DNA of 64,000 nt from Gemmatimonadota bacterium (lineage in GTDB: Bacteria > Gemmatimonadota > Gemmatimonadetes > Gemmatimonadales > GWC2-71-9). This document shows positions 33,816-42,045 of this stretch, piece by piece. The stretch's first letter is position 1; every line of letters starts with the position of its first letter. The DNA is taken from NCBI GenBank assembly GCA_003221035.1, contig QHUB01000009.1, positions 1 to 64,000 on the forward strand. The letters are read 5' to 3'. Both the position numbers and the translations under genes were made by a program. The notes beneath the pieces were generated by a model. It was given only the letters and a program-made list of their open reading frames with translations. It searched no databases and had not been told where the DNA came from.

Positions 33816-33832
33816 AGTGTATTTATTAACAC

Positions 33833-34594
33833 GTGACTTCCTCTTCGCCCCGTCCGGTCTTCGATAGCTACGCGCTGCCGCTCCCGCGGCGGCGCGAAGG
33901 GCCCGCGGCGGCGCTTTCGTTTGTCGTACACGTCACGATTGCCATGCTGGTCCTGTGGCGCGGCGCGGTGTTGTTCGAGGGCGGCGGTGGCGGAGGCTCG
34001 GGCCCGCGCGGCGGCGGGGGCGGCGGCGGGCGACCAGCGCTCAGCTGGGTCGCGTTGCCGATTCCCGAAATGGCGCACGCCGAGGCGGTGCGTCCCGCGC
34101 CGCCGCCTCCGGCGGTCACGGTCCCGACGGTGGCCCCTCCTCTCACCGAACCGGTGAAGATTGACGTGCCGCACGCTTCGCCCACGCTGGCGACCGCGCC
34201 GCCAGTTGTCGTCGGAACGGGCGACGGGACGACGGGCGGGCCCGGTTCCGGGCCGGGCTCGGGCGGTGGGGCAGGCGCGGGCGCGGGAACGGGCGCTGGA
34301 TCGGATGTCGGTCCTGGCTCGGGTGGCAAAACCGGTGATATCTTCGGGCCCACGCCGCTCCTGATGCCCAATGTCCCCGCGGGCGCGCCGCCCGAGGACA
34401 AGCGCAAGCACGAGGTGCAGTTCTGGGTTCGGGCAGACGGGCACGTGACGAGGATCGAAGTGACGCCGCCCATCAAGGACTCGCACTACCGTCGCGTGTT
34501 CATGGAAGCGCTGAACGGCTTTGAGTTCAGCCCGGCGAAGACTCGGGACGGCCGTCCGATCGACTACGTCTACAGCATCGTCGTTTATCCGTAG
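33833..34594 (+). CDS. TonB-family protein (4 of 4), glycine-rich linker
   Basis: 253 residues from GTG 33833. Same layout as the preceding paralogue: 'RPVFDSYALPLPRRR' start, one anchor helix ('ALSFVVHVTIAMLVLW'), linker, and C-terminal domain 'HEVQFWVRADGHVTRIEVTPP' in outline with 'KTRDGRPIDYVYSIVVYP'. The linker differs strongly: two glycine-rich runs (around residues 50-66 and 135-165) have replaced the Ala/Thr-rich linker, a sign of rapid repeat-driven change. No terminator hairpin was noted after it; a short repeat TAGCATC (twice) follows the stop. Confidence 0.82.
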   Translation: MTSSSPRPVFDSYALPLPRRREGPAAALSFVVHVTIAMLVLWRGAVLFEGGGGGGSGPRGGGGGGGRPALSWVALPIPEMAHAEAVRPAPPPPAVTVPTVAPPLTEPVKIDVPHASPTLATAPPVVVGTGDGTTGGPGSGPGSGGGAGAGAGTGAGSDVGPGSGGKTGDIFGPTPLLMPNVPAGAPPEDKRKHEVQFWVRADGHVTRIEVTPPIKDSHYRRVFMEALNGFEFSPAKTRDGRPIDYVYSIVVYP

Positions 34595-34634
34595 CATCGC
34601 GTAGCATCACGTCGTAGACCGAAGGTAGGGATGC

Positions 34635-36137
34635 GTGCGGCAACTGTTCAAGCGGAAGCCGATCGCGGAGCTACTGGTCGGCGAGCTCGAGACACCCCAG
34701 TCGCTCAAGCGCGTGCTCGGCGCCGGCGACCTGATCATGCTCGCGATCGGCGCCGTCATCGGCGCCGGGATCTTCGGCGCGATCGGCACGGCGGCCGCGG
34801 GACAGACCGACGCCGCCGGCCACATGATTCGCGCCGGCGCGGGCCCCGCGCTCGTCTTCTCCTTCTTGTTGCTCGGCGTATGCTGCGCGCTTGCCGGCCT
34901 GTGCTACGCCGAGCTCGCGGCGATGATTCCGCAGGCAGGCAGCGCCTACGCGTATTCGTACGCGACGCTGGGCGAGCTGATCGCGTGGATCATCGGCTGG
35001 GACCTGATCCTCGAGTACGCGGTGGGCAACGTCGCCGTGGCGATCTCCTGGGGCGACTACTTCAAGTCCTTCCTCGGCGCGTTTGGCGTGCACCTCCCCG
35101 ATTTTCTGACGACCGGCTATCGCACGGCGCTGCTCAGCGCCGACCCCGCGACTCACGGTCTGCTCGACACCGCCCCCCACGTCGCCGGGATTCCGATCCT
35201 CGTCAACGTTCCAGCATTCGTGATCGTCGGCCTGATCACCTGGCTGCTGTTGCTGGGCGTGCGCGAGAGCGCGCGCACCAACAACGTGCTCGTCGTGATC
35301 AAGCTCCTGGTGCTCGGTTTGTTCATTGTGGCGGGGCTGACGCACATTCGCACGGAGAACTACACGCCGTTTTCCCCCAACGGCTGGCGTGGGATCCATC
35401 AGGGCGCCGCAATCGTATTCTTCGCGTACATCGGCTTCGACGCGATCTCGACCGCGGCCGAGGAAACGAAGAACCCCCAGCGCAACCTGCCGATCGGGAT
35501 TCTGGGCGGGCTCGCGATCTGCACACTGATCTACGTGATCGTCGGCGCGGTGCTCACCGGGATGGTGAAGTACAGCGAGCTCGGCGTGGCCGACCCGCTC
35601 GCCAAGGCGCTCGATGTCGCCGGCTACCAGACGGTCGGCTGGATCGTCTCGCTTGGCGCGATCGTCTCGATGTCGGCGGTACTGCTGGTGTTCCAGTATG
35701 GCCAGCCGCGCATCTTCTTTGCGATGGCGCGCGACGGCTTGCTCCCGCGCTGGGCTGCGAAGATCTCGCCGAACCGGCGCGTCCCCTACATCACGACGAT
35801 CGTGACGGGCGTCTTCGTGGCGGTCTGGGCGTTGATCGGTGACGCCAACGAGACCTACAACCTGACCAACATCGGGACGCTGTTCGCGTTTGCGCTCGTG
35901 TCGGCCGGCGTGTTCGTGCTGCGCTACACCGAGCCGGAGCGGCCACGCCCGTTCCGTGTGCCGTGGTTTTGGCTGACGACGATCGTGTCAGTCGTGTTGT
36001 GCATTTACGTGATGCTCGGCCTGCCGCTGGAGACGTGGATTCGCTTCGCGGTATGGCTGGCCATCGGACTGGCGCTGTACTTCGGCTACGGCTATCGCCA
36101 CAGCCGAATCCGGCAGAGCTCAAGTCTGCCGCAGTAG
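34635..36137 (+). CDS. APC-family amino-acid permease (cationic amino-acid transporter type)
   Basis: 500 residues from GTG 34635. Twelve or more helices; the opening 'LKRVLGAGDLIMLAIGAVIGAGIFGAIGTAAAG' in outline contains the GAGIF substrate loop of the APC superfamily, 'FFAYIGFDAISTAAEETKNPQRNLPIGI' in outline is typical of CAT/YfnA-type permeases, and the late 'NIGTLFAFALVSAGVFVLR' as well. Probably a proton-coupled importer of amino acids in the inner membrane. Ends convergent with the sugar kinase gene (18-base overlap). Confidence 0.92.
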   Translation: MRQLFKRKPIAELLVGELETPQSLKRVLGAGDLIMLAIGAVIGAGIFGAIGTAAAGQTDAAGHMIRAGAGPALVFSFLLLGVCCALAGLCYAELAAMIPQAGSAYAYSYATLGELIAWIIGWDLILEYAVGNVAVAISWGDYFKSFLGAFGVHLPDFLTTGYRTALLSADPATHGLLDTAPHVAGIPILVNVPAFVIVGLITWLLLLGVRESARTNNVLVVIKLLVLGLFIVAGLTHIRTENYTPFSPNGWRGIHQGAAIVFFAYIGFDAISTAAEETKNPQRNLPIGILGGLAICTLIYVIVGAVLTGMVKYSELGVADPLAKALDVAGYQTVGWIVSLGAIVSMSAVLLVFQYGQPRIFFAMARDGLLPRWAAKISPNRRVPYITTIVTGVFVAVWALIGDANETYNLTNIGTLFAFALVSAGVFVLRYTEPERPRPFRVPWFWLTTIVSVVLCIYVMLGLPLETWIRFAVWLAIGLALYFGYGYRHSRIRQSSSLPQ

Positions 36138-37073
36138 AGCGGCGGCCAGTCGCAGCGCCCCCACGGGCGCATCGACCGACCCGCCGCCTTCGGAAATCCG
36201 CGCCACAGGCAGGTCGGTCGCCAGGTTCCCCCGGAGCGCGACGAGCAACGGCGACCCGGGGCGCAGCAATCCCCCCGCGGTTGCCATTTTGATCGGCTCC
36301 GTGCCGGAGAAGTGGCCCGTCAGCGCCCGAACCAGCCGGGCCAGCTCCAGCGCTGCCTCCTCCACAATCTGCTGCGCCACGGTCTCACCTTCGCGCGCCG
36401 CGTTCAGTACGTGGGGCGCGAGCGCCGCAACCTGCGCCGGGGTGGCGGTCGCGGCCCAGCGGATCAGATCGTCGAAGGTCTGAAGCCCGAGCGCCACCAG
36501 CAGGCGCTCGAGGAGAGTCGAAGATTCCTCGAGCCCGTCGTGCGCCCGCGCGGCCGCGGCGAGCGCGTGTCTGCCCAGCCAATAGCCGCCGCCCTCGTCG
36601 CCGAGCTGCCAGCCGTGACCGCCGGCGCGATGAAGCTTGCCGTCTGCGGTGCGGGCATAGGCGATGGAGCCAGTCCCCGCGTTGATCAGAATGCCCGGTG
36701 AATTGCCGAACGCGGCCGCGAGGGCGATCTCGATGTCGCCGCGCACGTCGACCTGATCAGCAACGCCGGCGGCGGTGAGTGCCGCGGCCAGCTCCTCCCG
36801 TTCAGGCACACGGCCGGCGCCCGCCGCGCCGACGAGCGCGATCGCAGCGGGCAGATCGACTTTGGCCTGCGTGGCCGCTCGCCGGGCGACGTCCAGGATG
36901 ACGGCCGCCGAGCGCTCGCCGCCGCCCGGACGCATGGCGGAGCCGGGGCCTTCGGCGCGGGCGAGCACGCGGCCGCGCGAGTCCCCGACCACGACGGCGG
37001 TGTGCGAGCCGCCGCTGTCGATGCCCAGAAGAATGTCGGACGGTCGAACGCTCGGACGGTCGGACGACGTCAT
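36120..37073 (-). CDS. BadF/BadG-type ATPase: amino-sugar kinase (GlcNAc/MurNAc kinase-like)
   Basis: 317 residues from ATG 37073, overlapping the symporter stop (ATGA). ASKHA fold: phosphate-1 motif 'LLGIDSGGSHTAVVVGD' (15-31), 'DVRGDIEIALAAAFG' and phosphate-2 'ILINAGTGSIAYAR', 'GDEGGGYWLGRHAL' and adenosine motif near 'ATAGGLLRPGSPL'. Eukaryotic NAGK and clostridial MurK, which phosphorylates both MurNAc and GlcNAc, are in this family. Translational coupling with a sodium symporter suggests that an imported cell-wall sugar is phosphorylated. The first residues MTSSDRPSVRPSD are encoded by the arm of an inverted repeat. Confidence 0.85.
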   Translation of the reverse strand: MTSSDRPSVRPSDILLGIDSGGSHTAVVVGDSRGRVLARAEGPGSAMRPGGGERSAAVILDVARRAATQAKVDLPAAIALVGAAGAGRVPEREELAAALTAAGVADQVDVRGDIEIALAAAFGNSPGILINAGTGSIAYARTADGKLHRAGGHGWQLGDEGGGYWLGRHALAAAARAHDGLEESSTLLERLLVALGLQTFDDLIRWAATATPAQVAALAPHVLNAAREGETVAQQIVEEAALELARLVRALTGHFSGTEPIKMATAGGLLRPGSPLLVALRGNLATDLPVARISEGGGSVDAPVGALRLAAALLRQT

Positions 37074-37120
37074 TGGACAAATGCCTTTTGTCCGACCGTC
37101 CGACCGTCAGACCGTCCGAC
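37035..37120. repeat. 31-bp imperfect inverted repeat across the symporter/kinase overlap
   Basis: Arms 37035-37065 and 37090-37120 match at 28 of 31 positions (unit GTCGGACGGTC repeated within each arm). An inner stem GGACAA/TTGTCC at 37075-37080 and 37085-37090 extends it. It spans the 4-bp overlap of the two genes and codes for the last residues of one and the first residues of the other. It could form a strong mRNA hairpin at the coupling site. Confidence 0.75.
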
Positions 37121-38545
37121 GAGTGAGGACAGGATTCCCACCAGGACCGTGATGGCGGTTCCCAGTGGCACATACCACGGCCACGCGAGCCCCGGCAGCC
37201 AGTGCAATGGGAAGTGCGGAACCACGGCGCCGAGCACGATGGGGGACATGACCAGGATGCTCACGATCAGCGCGATGATGACGTCGACCTCCCGCGCGCG
37301 CCGCCAAGCGCCTCCCAGGATGTACGTGCCGAGCAGCGAGCCGTAGGTGAGCGAAGCGATACTCAGCGCGAGCTGGACGACGGGTGTGTTCTGATCACGG
37401 AAGGCGATGGCTCCCGCAACGAGGACGATCGTCCAGACGAGCGTAAGCCAGCGGCCGACGCGCAGCAGCTGTGCCGGGTCCTGTTGACCGGTCAACGGCG
37501 CATAAAAGTCATGCGTGGACGCGGAGGCCAGGGAATTGACGGCGGATGCGTGGCTACTCATCGCGGCGGCGAGGATCCCACCCACGGCCAGACCTGAGAT
37601 TCCAGCGGGAAGGTGCGTCACGATGAAAGTCGGATAGATCGCGTCACCGCGCAGCGTCGGATTGTCCGCGCCGGCGAGCCAGAGGCTCGCACCCACGAGC
37701 AGGAATAGCGCGAACTGGACGATGATGAACACGCCCGAGCCGATCAGCGCGCGCTGGGCATCCTTGAGATTCCGCGCCGCGAGCAGGCGCTGCACGATCA
37801 AGTGGTCGGTGCCGTGCGAGGCGGCCGACAGCAGCGCGCCGCCGATGACGCCGCCCCAGAACGTGTAGATGTGCGTGAACGAGAACGTGAAGTCGAACGC
37901 GCGGAGTTTTCCAGCATCCCAGGCACGCCCAAATGCCCCTATGCCGCCGGCGAGATGTGTTGCGACGATCAGCGTGGCGACGCCGCCCAGGAGGTAGACG
38001 CCGAGCTGAATCACGTCCACCCAGACGACGGCACGCAGGCCACCGACCCAGGTGTAGACCAACGTGACGAACCCGATCGCGATAATGCCCGCCGGCAGGC
38101 TCCAGTGCGTGATGATGGCGAGCGGGATCGCCGTCGCGAAGATGCGGACGCAGTCGGCCAGCGCACGCGTGAACAGGAAGACGCCGGACGCGGTGCGGCG
38201 TGCCAATGGCCCGAACCGATGCTCGAGCCGCTGGTAGGCCGTGTCCTGCGTGCCCTGGAAGTAGCCGGGCAGCAGCAGTGCCGCGACGCCGATGCGGCCG
38301 ACGAAGTAGCCGAAGGCGATCTGCAGAAATGTGAGGTCGCCGCGCGCCGCGAGTCCCGGGACCGAGATCACGGTCAGCGCCGAGGTCTCGGTCGCGACGA
38401 CCGAGAACATCAGCGCCCACCAGGGAAGGCCGCGGTGGCCGAGGAAGTAGTCGGAGGCATCGCGCTGCCGGCCGGCGAGCAGGAGTCCGAAGACGATGAC
38501 CGCGGCGAAATACGCCACGATCACCGCGACATCCAGCGGTCTCAT
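37070..38545 (-). CDS. Sodium:solute symporter (SSS family), coupled to the amino-sugar kinase
   Basis: 491 residues from ATG 38545. About 13 helices; motifs 'VIVFGLLLAGRQRDASDYFLGHRGLPWWALMFSVVATETSALTVISVPG' in outline (family opening with 'F-L-G-x-R-x-x-x-W'), and 'GILAAAMSSHASAVNSLASASTHDFY' in outline (helix 9 sodium-site serines). Inner-membrane Na+-driven importer. The start has no visible ribosome site and lies just after the terminator of the upstream gene, so leaderless or read-through expression is possible. Coupling with a BadF-type kinase favours a sugar or amino-sugar substrate. Confidence 0.88.
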   Translation of the reverse strand: MRPLDVAVIVAYFAAVIVFGLLLAGRQRDASDYFLGHRGLPWWALMFSVVATETSALTVISVPGLAARGDLTFLQIAFGYFVGRIGVAALLLPGYFQGTQDTAYQRLEHRFGPLARRTASGVFLFTRALADCVRIFATAIPLAIITHWSLPAGIIAIGFVTLVYTWVGGLRAVVWVDVIQLGVYLLGGVATLIVATHLAGGIGAFGRAWDAGKLRAFDFTFSFTHIYTFWGGVIGGALLSAASHGTDHLIVQRLLAARNLKDAQRALIGSGVFIIVQFALFLLVGASLWLAGADNPTLRGDAIYPTFIVTHLPAGISGLAVGGILAAAMSSHASAVNSLASASTHDFYAPLTGQQDPAQLLRVGRWLTLVWTIVLVAGAIAFRDQNTPVVQLALSIASLTYGSLLGTYILGGAWRRAREVDVIIALIVSILVMSPIVLGAVVPHFPLHWLPGLAWPWYVPLGTAITVLVGILSSLVGRSDGRTVGQKAFVQ

Positions 38546-38550
38546 GACGA

Positions 38551-38580
38551 GAAAAGAAAGGGCCCGCGACTGCGGGCCCT
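38551..38580 (-). terminator. Intrinsic terminator of the IscA-type gene
   Basis: Minus strand: perfect 8-bp stem GGGCCCGC/GCGGGCCC (38579-38572 with 38567-38560), loop of four, then TTTCTTTTC. It ends only five bases before the symporter start. Confidence 0.88.
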
Positions 38581-38607
38581 CACGACCGAATCAGGAACGG
38601 TCAACGT

Positions 38608-38961
38608 TCAGACCGTGAACGACGACCCGCAGCCGCAGCCGCCGGACGCGTTCGGGTTCTCGAACGCGAATCCGGATTCCTGGAAGTTGCTCTTGTAGTC
38701 GATGACCGTGCCGTTGAGATACTGCGAGCTGAATTCGTCGACAAACAGCCGCACGCCGGCGCTTTCGATCACGACGTCGTCCGCCGCCGGTTGCTCTTCG
38801 ATGTTCAGGCTATAGCGAAAGCCCGAGCAGCCGCCCGGCAGCACGGCGACCCGCAGGCCGGCCGACTCCTGCGACACCTTCTCCTCGGCGAGGAATTTCT
38901 TGACCTCTTCGCCCGCCCGCTCGGTCAACGTCAGGGTAACCGATTTCTGTGTCGTCCCCAT
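38608..38961 (-). CDS. A-type iron-sulfur carrier (IscA/ErpA/HesB family)
   Basis: 117 residues from ATG 38961, five bases after a GGAGG box; an ATG at 38973 overlaps that box and is unlikely. The three cluster ligands are present: C45 in 'LPGGCSGFRYSL', C109 and C111 in 'GGCGCGSSF'. 'YLNGTVIDYKSNFQESGFAFENPNA' in outline is the family signature before the C-x-C. Delivers Fe-S clusters to apoproteins in the cytoplasm. Single gene with its own terminator; no isc or suf genes nearby. Confidence 0.95.
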   Translation of the reverse strand: MGTTQKSVTLTLTERAGEEVKKFLAEEKVSQESAGLRVAVLPGGCSGFRYSLNIEEQPAADDVVIESAGVRLFVDEFSSQYLNGTVIDYKSNFQESGFAFENPNASGGCGCGSSFTV

Positions 38962-39027
38962 CATATCCTCCATTCTGGCAGCAACTTAGAAGGTCACCCT
39001 GAACCTGTCAACGGTCCTTCGATTCGA

Positions 39028-39099
39028 CACGCTAAAGCGTGCGCTCGGCGAACGCTGCCCTTAAGGGCAAAGCCGGCCGAGCACACCCTTCAGGGTGTG
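39028..39099. repeat. Cluster of three short palindromes
   Basis: Three perfect palindromes lie in 72 bases upstream of a symporter gene: CACGC-TAAA-GCGTG (39028-39041), TGCCCTTAAGGGCA (39056-39069) and CACACCCT-TC-AGGGTGTG (39082-39099). Longer arms (CTCGGC around 39045 with GCCGGCCGAG around 39072) could enclose the middle one. It looks like a dispersed REP-type element or a structured leader rather than coding sequence. Confidence 0.6.
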
Positions 39100-39143
39100 A
39101 ACACGCTTGCCTAACTCCCGGTCGCGCCCCCAATTGGTGCCCC

Positions 39144-40898
39144 ATGCGACTGACCATCATCGACTGGCTCGTCATCGGCGCGTACTTCGCGCTCAACATC
39201 GGCATCGGCTTCTACTACAAATCCCGCGCGAGCAAGAGCGTCAGCGAGTTCTTCCTCTCGGGCCGCAACGTTCCGTGGTGGCTCGCCGGCACGTCGATGG
39301 TGGCCACGACATTCGCCGCCGACACGCCGCTCGTGGTCACCGGATTGGTCGCGCGCAACGGGATCGCCGGCAACTGGATCTGGTGGAGCTTCCTGATGAG
39401 CGGGATGCTCACCGTGTTCTTCTACGCGCGGCTGTGGCGGCGGGCCGGCGTGATGACCGACATCGAGTTCGCGGAGATCCGCTATTCGGGGAAGCCGGCC
39501 GCGTTCCTGCGCGGGTTCCGGTCGGTGTATCTGGGCGTGATCATCAACTGCATCATCCTCGGCTGGGTCAACCTCGCGATGGTGAAAATCCTCGGCTTGA
39601 TCTTCGGTATCACGAAGCTCGAGGCGATCCTCGTTGTGCTCGGCCTGATCGGGCTCACGTCGTTCATCTCGACCTTGTCGGGACTGTGGGGTGTGCTGGT
39701 CACCGACATGGTCCAGTTCGTGATCAAGATGGGGATGGTGATCGTGCTCGCGGTGTTTGCCGTCCACGCCGTGGGCGGCATGGGGATGATGAAGGAGAAG
39801 CTCGTCTCGAGCGGCCGCGGGGAGGCGCTGAACCTCATCCCCGACCTGAATTCGGCCTGGATGCCGATGATCACGTTCCTGGTTTACATCTCCCTCAACT
39901 GGTGGGCGACCTGGTATCCAGGCGCCGAGCCGGGCGGGGGTGGGTACGTCGCGCAGCGGATGTTCAGCGCCAAGGATGAGCGCCATTCGATGCTCGCGAC
40001 GCTCTGGTTCAACATCGCGCACTACGCGATCCGGCCCTGGCCCTGGATTCTCACGGCACTGGCTTCGCTGATTCTGTTCCCGGGTCTCGCCGATCCCGAA
40101 ACCGGCTACATCCGCGTGCTGATCGACTATCTGCCGGCGTCGCTGCGCGGCTTGATGATCGCCGCCTTTGCCGCCGCGTACATGTCCACGATCGCGACGC
40201 AGCTCAACTGGGGCGCGAGCTACCTGATCAACGATTTCTGGCGGCGATTTGTGAGACGCGATGCGCCCGACGAGTATTACGTGCGCGCCTCGCAGATCGC
40301 GACCGTGATACTCACGCTGTTGTCTGCCGTCGTCACGTTCTTCATGGGCTCCATCGGCGGCGCCTGGAAAGTCCTGATCGTCACGGGGGCGGGAACCGGC
40401 GGCGTGTTGCTGCTGCGCTGGTACTGGTGGCGCATCAACGCGTGGAGCGAAGTCGCCGCGATGATTTGCGCGGCGGTCGTGTCGATCGGGCTGCAGGTCG
40501 GATTCGGATACAACACCGACCAGCCGAAGCAGTTTGCGCTGGTCATGATCGCGACCGTGGCGATCACCACGATCGTCTGGCTGGCGGTCACCTACCTCAC
40601 GAAACCCGAGCCGCAGGAGACGCTCGTCGCCTTCTACCGGCGCACGCGGCCCTCACGGACCGGCTGGGCGCCGGTCGCCGCGCTGGCGCCTGACGTCAAA
40701 GCCTCGACCGGCGGCCTGTCGAATCTGCTCGACTGGATCGCCGGATGCACGCTGGTCTATGGCGCGTTGTTCGGCGTCGGCAAACTGCTGCTGGGCGCGA
40801 CCGGGACCGGCCTGTTACTGCTCGCCCTCGCCGCTGTTGGCGGCGTGGTGATTTACCTGGATCTGTCGCGGCGCGGATGGGCTACGGTTGTGGAGTGA
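39144..40898 (+). CDS. Sodium:solute symporter (SSS family), second copy
   Basis: 584 residues from ATG 39144. Thirteen to fifteen helices; family opening 'FYYKSRASKSVSEFFLSGRNVPWWLAGTSMVATTFAADTPLVVTGLVARNGI' in outline, and 'IAAFAAAYMSTIATQLNWGASYLINDFWRRF' in outline. Longer than the first copy and not a close paralogue. The large 'NWWATWYPGAEPGGGGYVAQRM' loop is typical of the sugar-type (SglT/ putative GlcNAc) branch. Substrate unknown; the position beside cell-wall hydrolases suggests an amino sugar. Overlaps the convergent serine hydrolase gene by 17 bases. Confidence 0.88.
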   Translation: MRLTIIDWLVIGAYFALNIGIGFYYKSRASKSVSEFFLSGRNVPWWLAGTSMVATTFAADTPLVVTGLVARNGIAGNWIWWSFLMSGMLTVFFYARLWRRAGVMTDIEFAEIRYSGKPAAFLRGFRSVYLGVIINCIILGWVNLAMVKILGLIFGITKLEAILVVLGLIGLTSFISTLSGLWGVLVTDMVQFVIKMGMVIVLAVFAVHAVGGMGMMKEKLVSSGRGEALNLIPDLNSAWMPMITFLVYISLNWWATWYPGAEPGGGGYVAQRMFSAKDERHSMLATLWFNIAHYAIRPWPWILTALASLILFPGLADPETGYIRVLIDYLPASLRGLMIAAFAAAYMSTIATQLNWGASYLINDFWRRFVRRDAPDEYYVRASQIATVILTLLSAVVTFFMGSIGGAWKVLIVTGAGTGGVLLLRWYWWRINAWSEVAAMICAAVVSIGLQVGFGYNTDQPKQFALVMIATVAITTIVWLAVTYLTKPEPQETLVAFYRRTRPSRTGWAPVAALAPDVKASTGGLSNLLDWIAGCTLVYGALFGVGKLLLGATGTGLLLLALAAVGGVVIYLDLSRRGWATVVE

Positions 40899-42045
40899 GG
40901 ATGTCGTTGACGAGATCGGCGACGCGCCGGCGCACCTGAAAGATCTTGGTGTTGGCCCGTGTGGGGTTGACACGGTTGGTCAGCAGGATAATGAAGAGGT
41001 CTCGGTCGGGGTCGAACCAGATGGACGTGCCGGTATAGCCGGTATGCCCGAATGCGTTCGGCCCCATCTTTGTTCCAGCGCTCGAGTTTTCCGACGGCGT
41101 GTCCCAACCAAGCGCCCGGGATGAGCCCGGTGGGATGTTCTGGCGTTGCGTGAATTCCCGCACGTGCAGCGAGTCCGTGCGTCGCATCCTCAAAAGCCAG
41201 CGCGCGAACGTCGCCAAGTCGGGTGCCGTGCTGAACAGCCCCGCATTCCCCGACACGCCGCCCAGGCGCGCTGCGCTCTCGTCGTGCACTTCACCAATCA
41301 GCAGGCGATGGCGGAAGAACGTGTCCATCTCGGTGGGCGCGATGCGGTCGCGCCAGGTCTTGGGCGGTGCGAAGCCCGTCGCCGTCATCGCGAGGGGTGT
41401 GAAGACGTCGTCCGCGAGGAGCTGGTCAAACGGCCGGCCGGTGATGCGCTCGACCACCTGCATCAGGACGATCGCGCTCAAGTCCGAATAGACGAACCGC
41501 GTCCCAGGCGGCGACACGAGGGGCGAGGTGTCCACCATCGCGAGCGCCCCCTCCCGCGTCCGCGTCGAGTCCCACAGCGGCAAGTCCGCTACGAGTCCCG
41601 CCGAGTGCGTGAGCAGGTACCGGATCGTCACCTGGTCCTTCATGGGACCGCGGAACTCGGGCAGATAGCGTTGCACCGGCGCGTCGAGGTCGAGCTTCCC
41701 TCGATTCACGAGGAGAATGCATTCGGTCGTCAGCGCGATGACCTTTGTCAGCGACGCGAGATCGTAAATCGTCTCGGTCGTCACCGGCCGCTTGTCGGTG
41801 GCGGCGTAGTGGCCCACCGCCGCCAGGAGGACGACGCTATCGCGGTACCCGACCGCGACCGTCGCGCCGGGGAACGCGCTATCGACCTGCGTTTGCAGAT
41901 AATCGACGACCGGCTGGAACCGGCCGTACGGCCGTTGTTGCACCGTGATCGGTGGAACGGGTCGCGGGTGCGCACAAGCCGTTGCCAACCCGATTATTGT
42001 CAGCACCTCTGCCGCCCTGTGACGCCGCTGGCCGCCGTTTTTCAT
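40882..42045 (-). CDS. Serine hydrolase of the beta-lactamase/AmiE family, lipoprotein
   Basis: 387 residues from ATG 42045, overlapping the NagZ stop. Lipoprotein signal (MKNGGQRRHRAAEVLTIIGLATAC, Cys24). Beta-lactamase-type active site: S98-L-T-K101 ('DLASLTKVIA'), Y-S-D in 'RFVYSDLSAIVL', and H-T-G in 'NAFGHTGYTGTS' as third element. In Bacillus subtilis a homologous enzyme (AmiE, YbbE) beside NagZ and NamZ cleaves the peptide from MurNAc-peptides after NagZ has removed GlcNAc. The same role is likely here, outside the inner membrane. An esterase is the alternative. Confidence 0.85.
   Translation of the reverse strand: MKNGGQRRHRAAEVLTIIGLATACAHPRPVPPITVQQRPYGRFQPVVDYLQTQVDSAFPGATVAVGYRDSVVLLAAVGHYAATDKRPVTTETIYDLASLTKVIALTTECILLVNRGKLDLDAPVQRYLPEFRGPMKDQVTIRYLLTHSAGLVADLPLWDSTRTREGALAMVDTSPLVSPPGTRFVYSDLSAIVLMQVVERITGRPFDQLLADDVFTPLAMTATGFAPPKTWRDRIAPTEMDTFFRHRLLIGEVHDESAARLGGVSGNAGLFSTAPDLATFARWLLRMRRTDSLHVREFTQRQNIPPGSSRALGWDTPSENSSAGTKMGPNAFGHTGYTGTSIWFDPDRDLFIILLTNRVNPTRANTKIFQVRRRVADLVNDILTPQP

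Noticed and set aside
39111-40022. 303-codon minus-strand frame
   Set aside because: Shadow of the second sodium symporter; no membrane helices or motifs.
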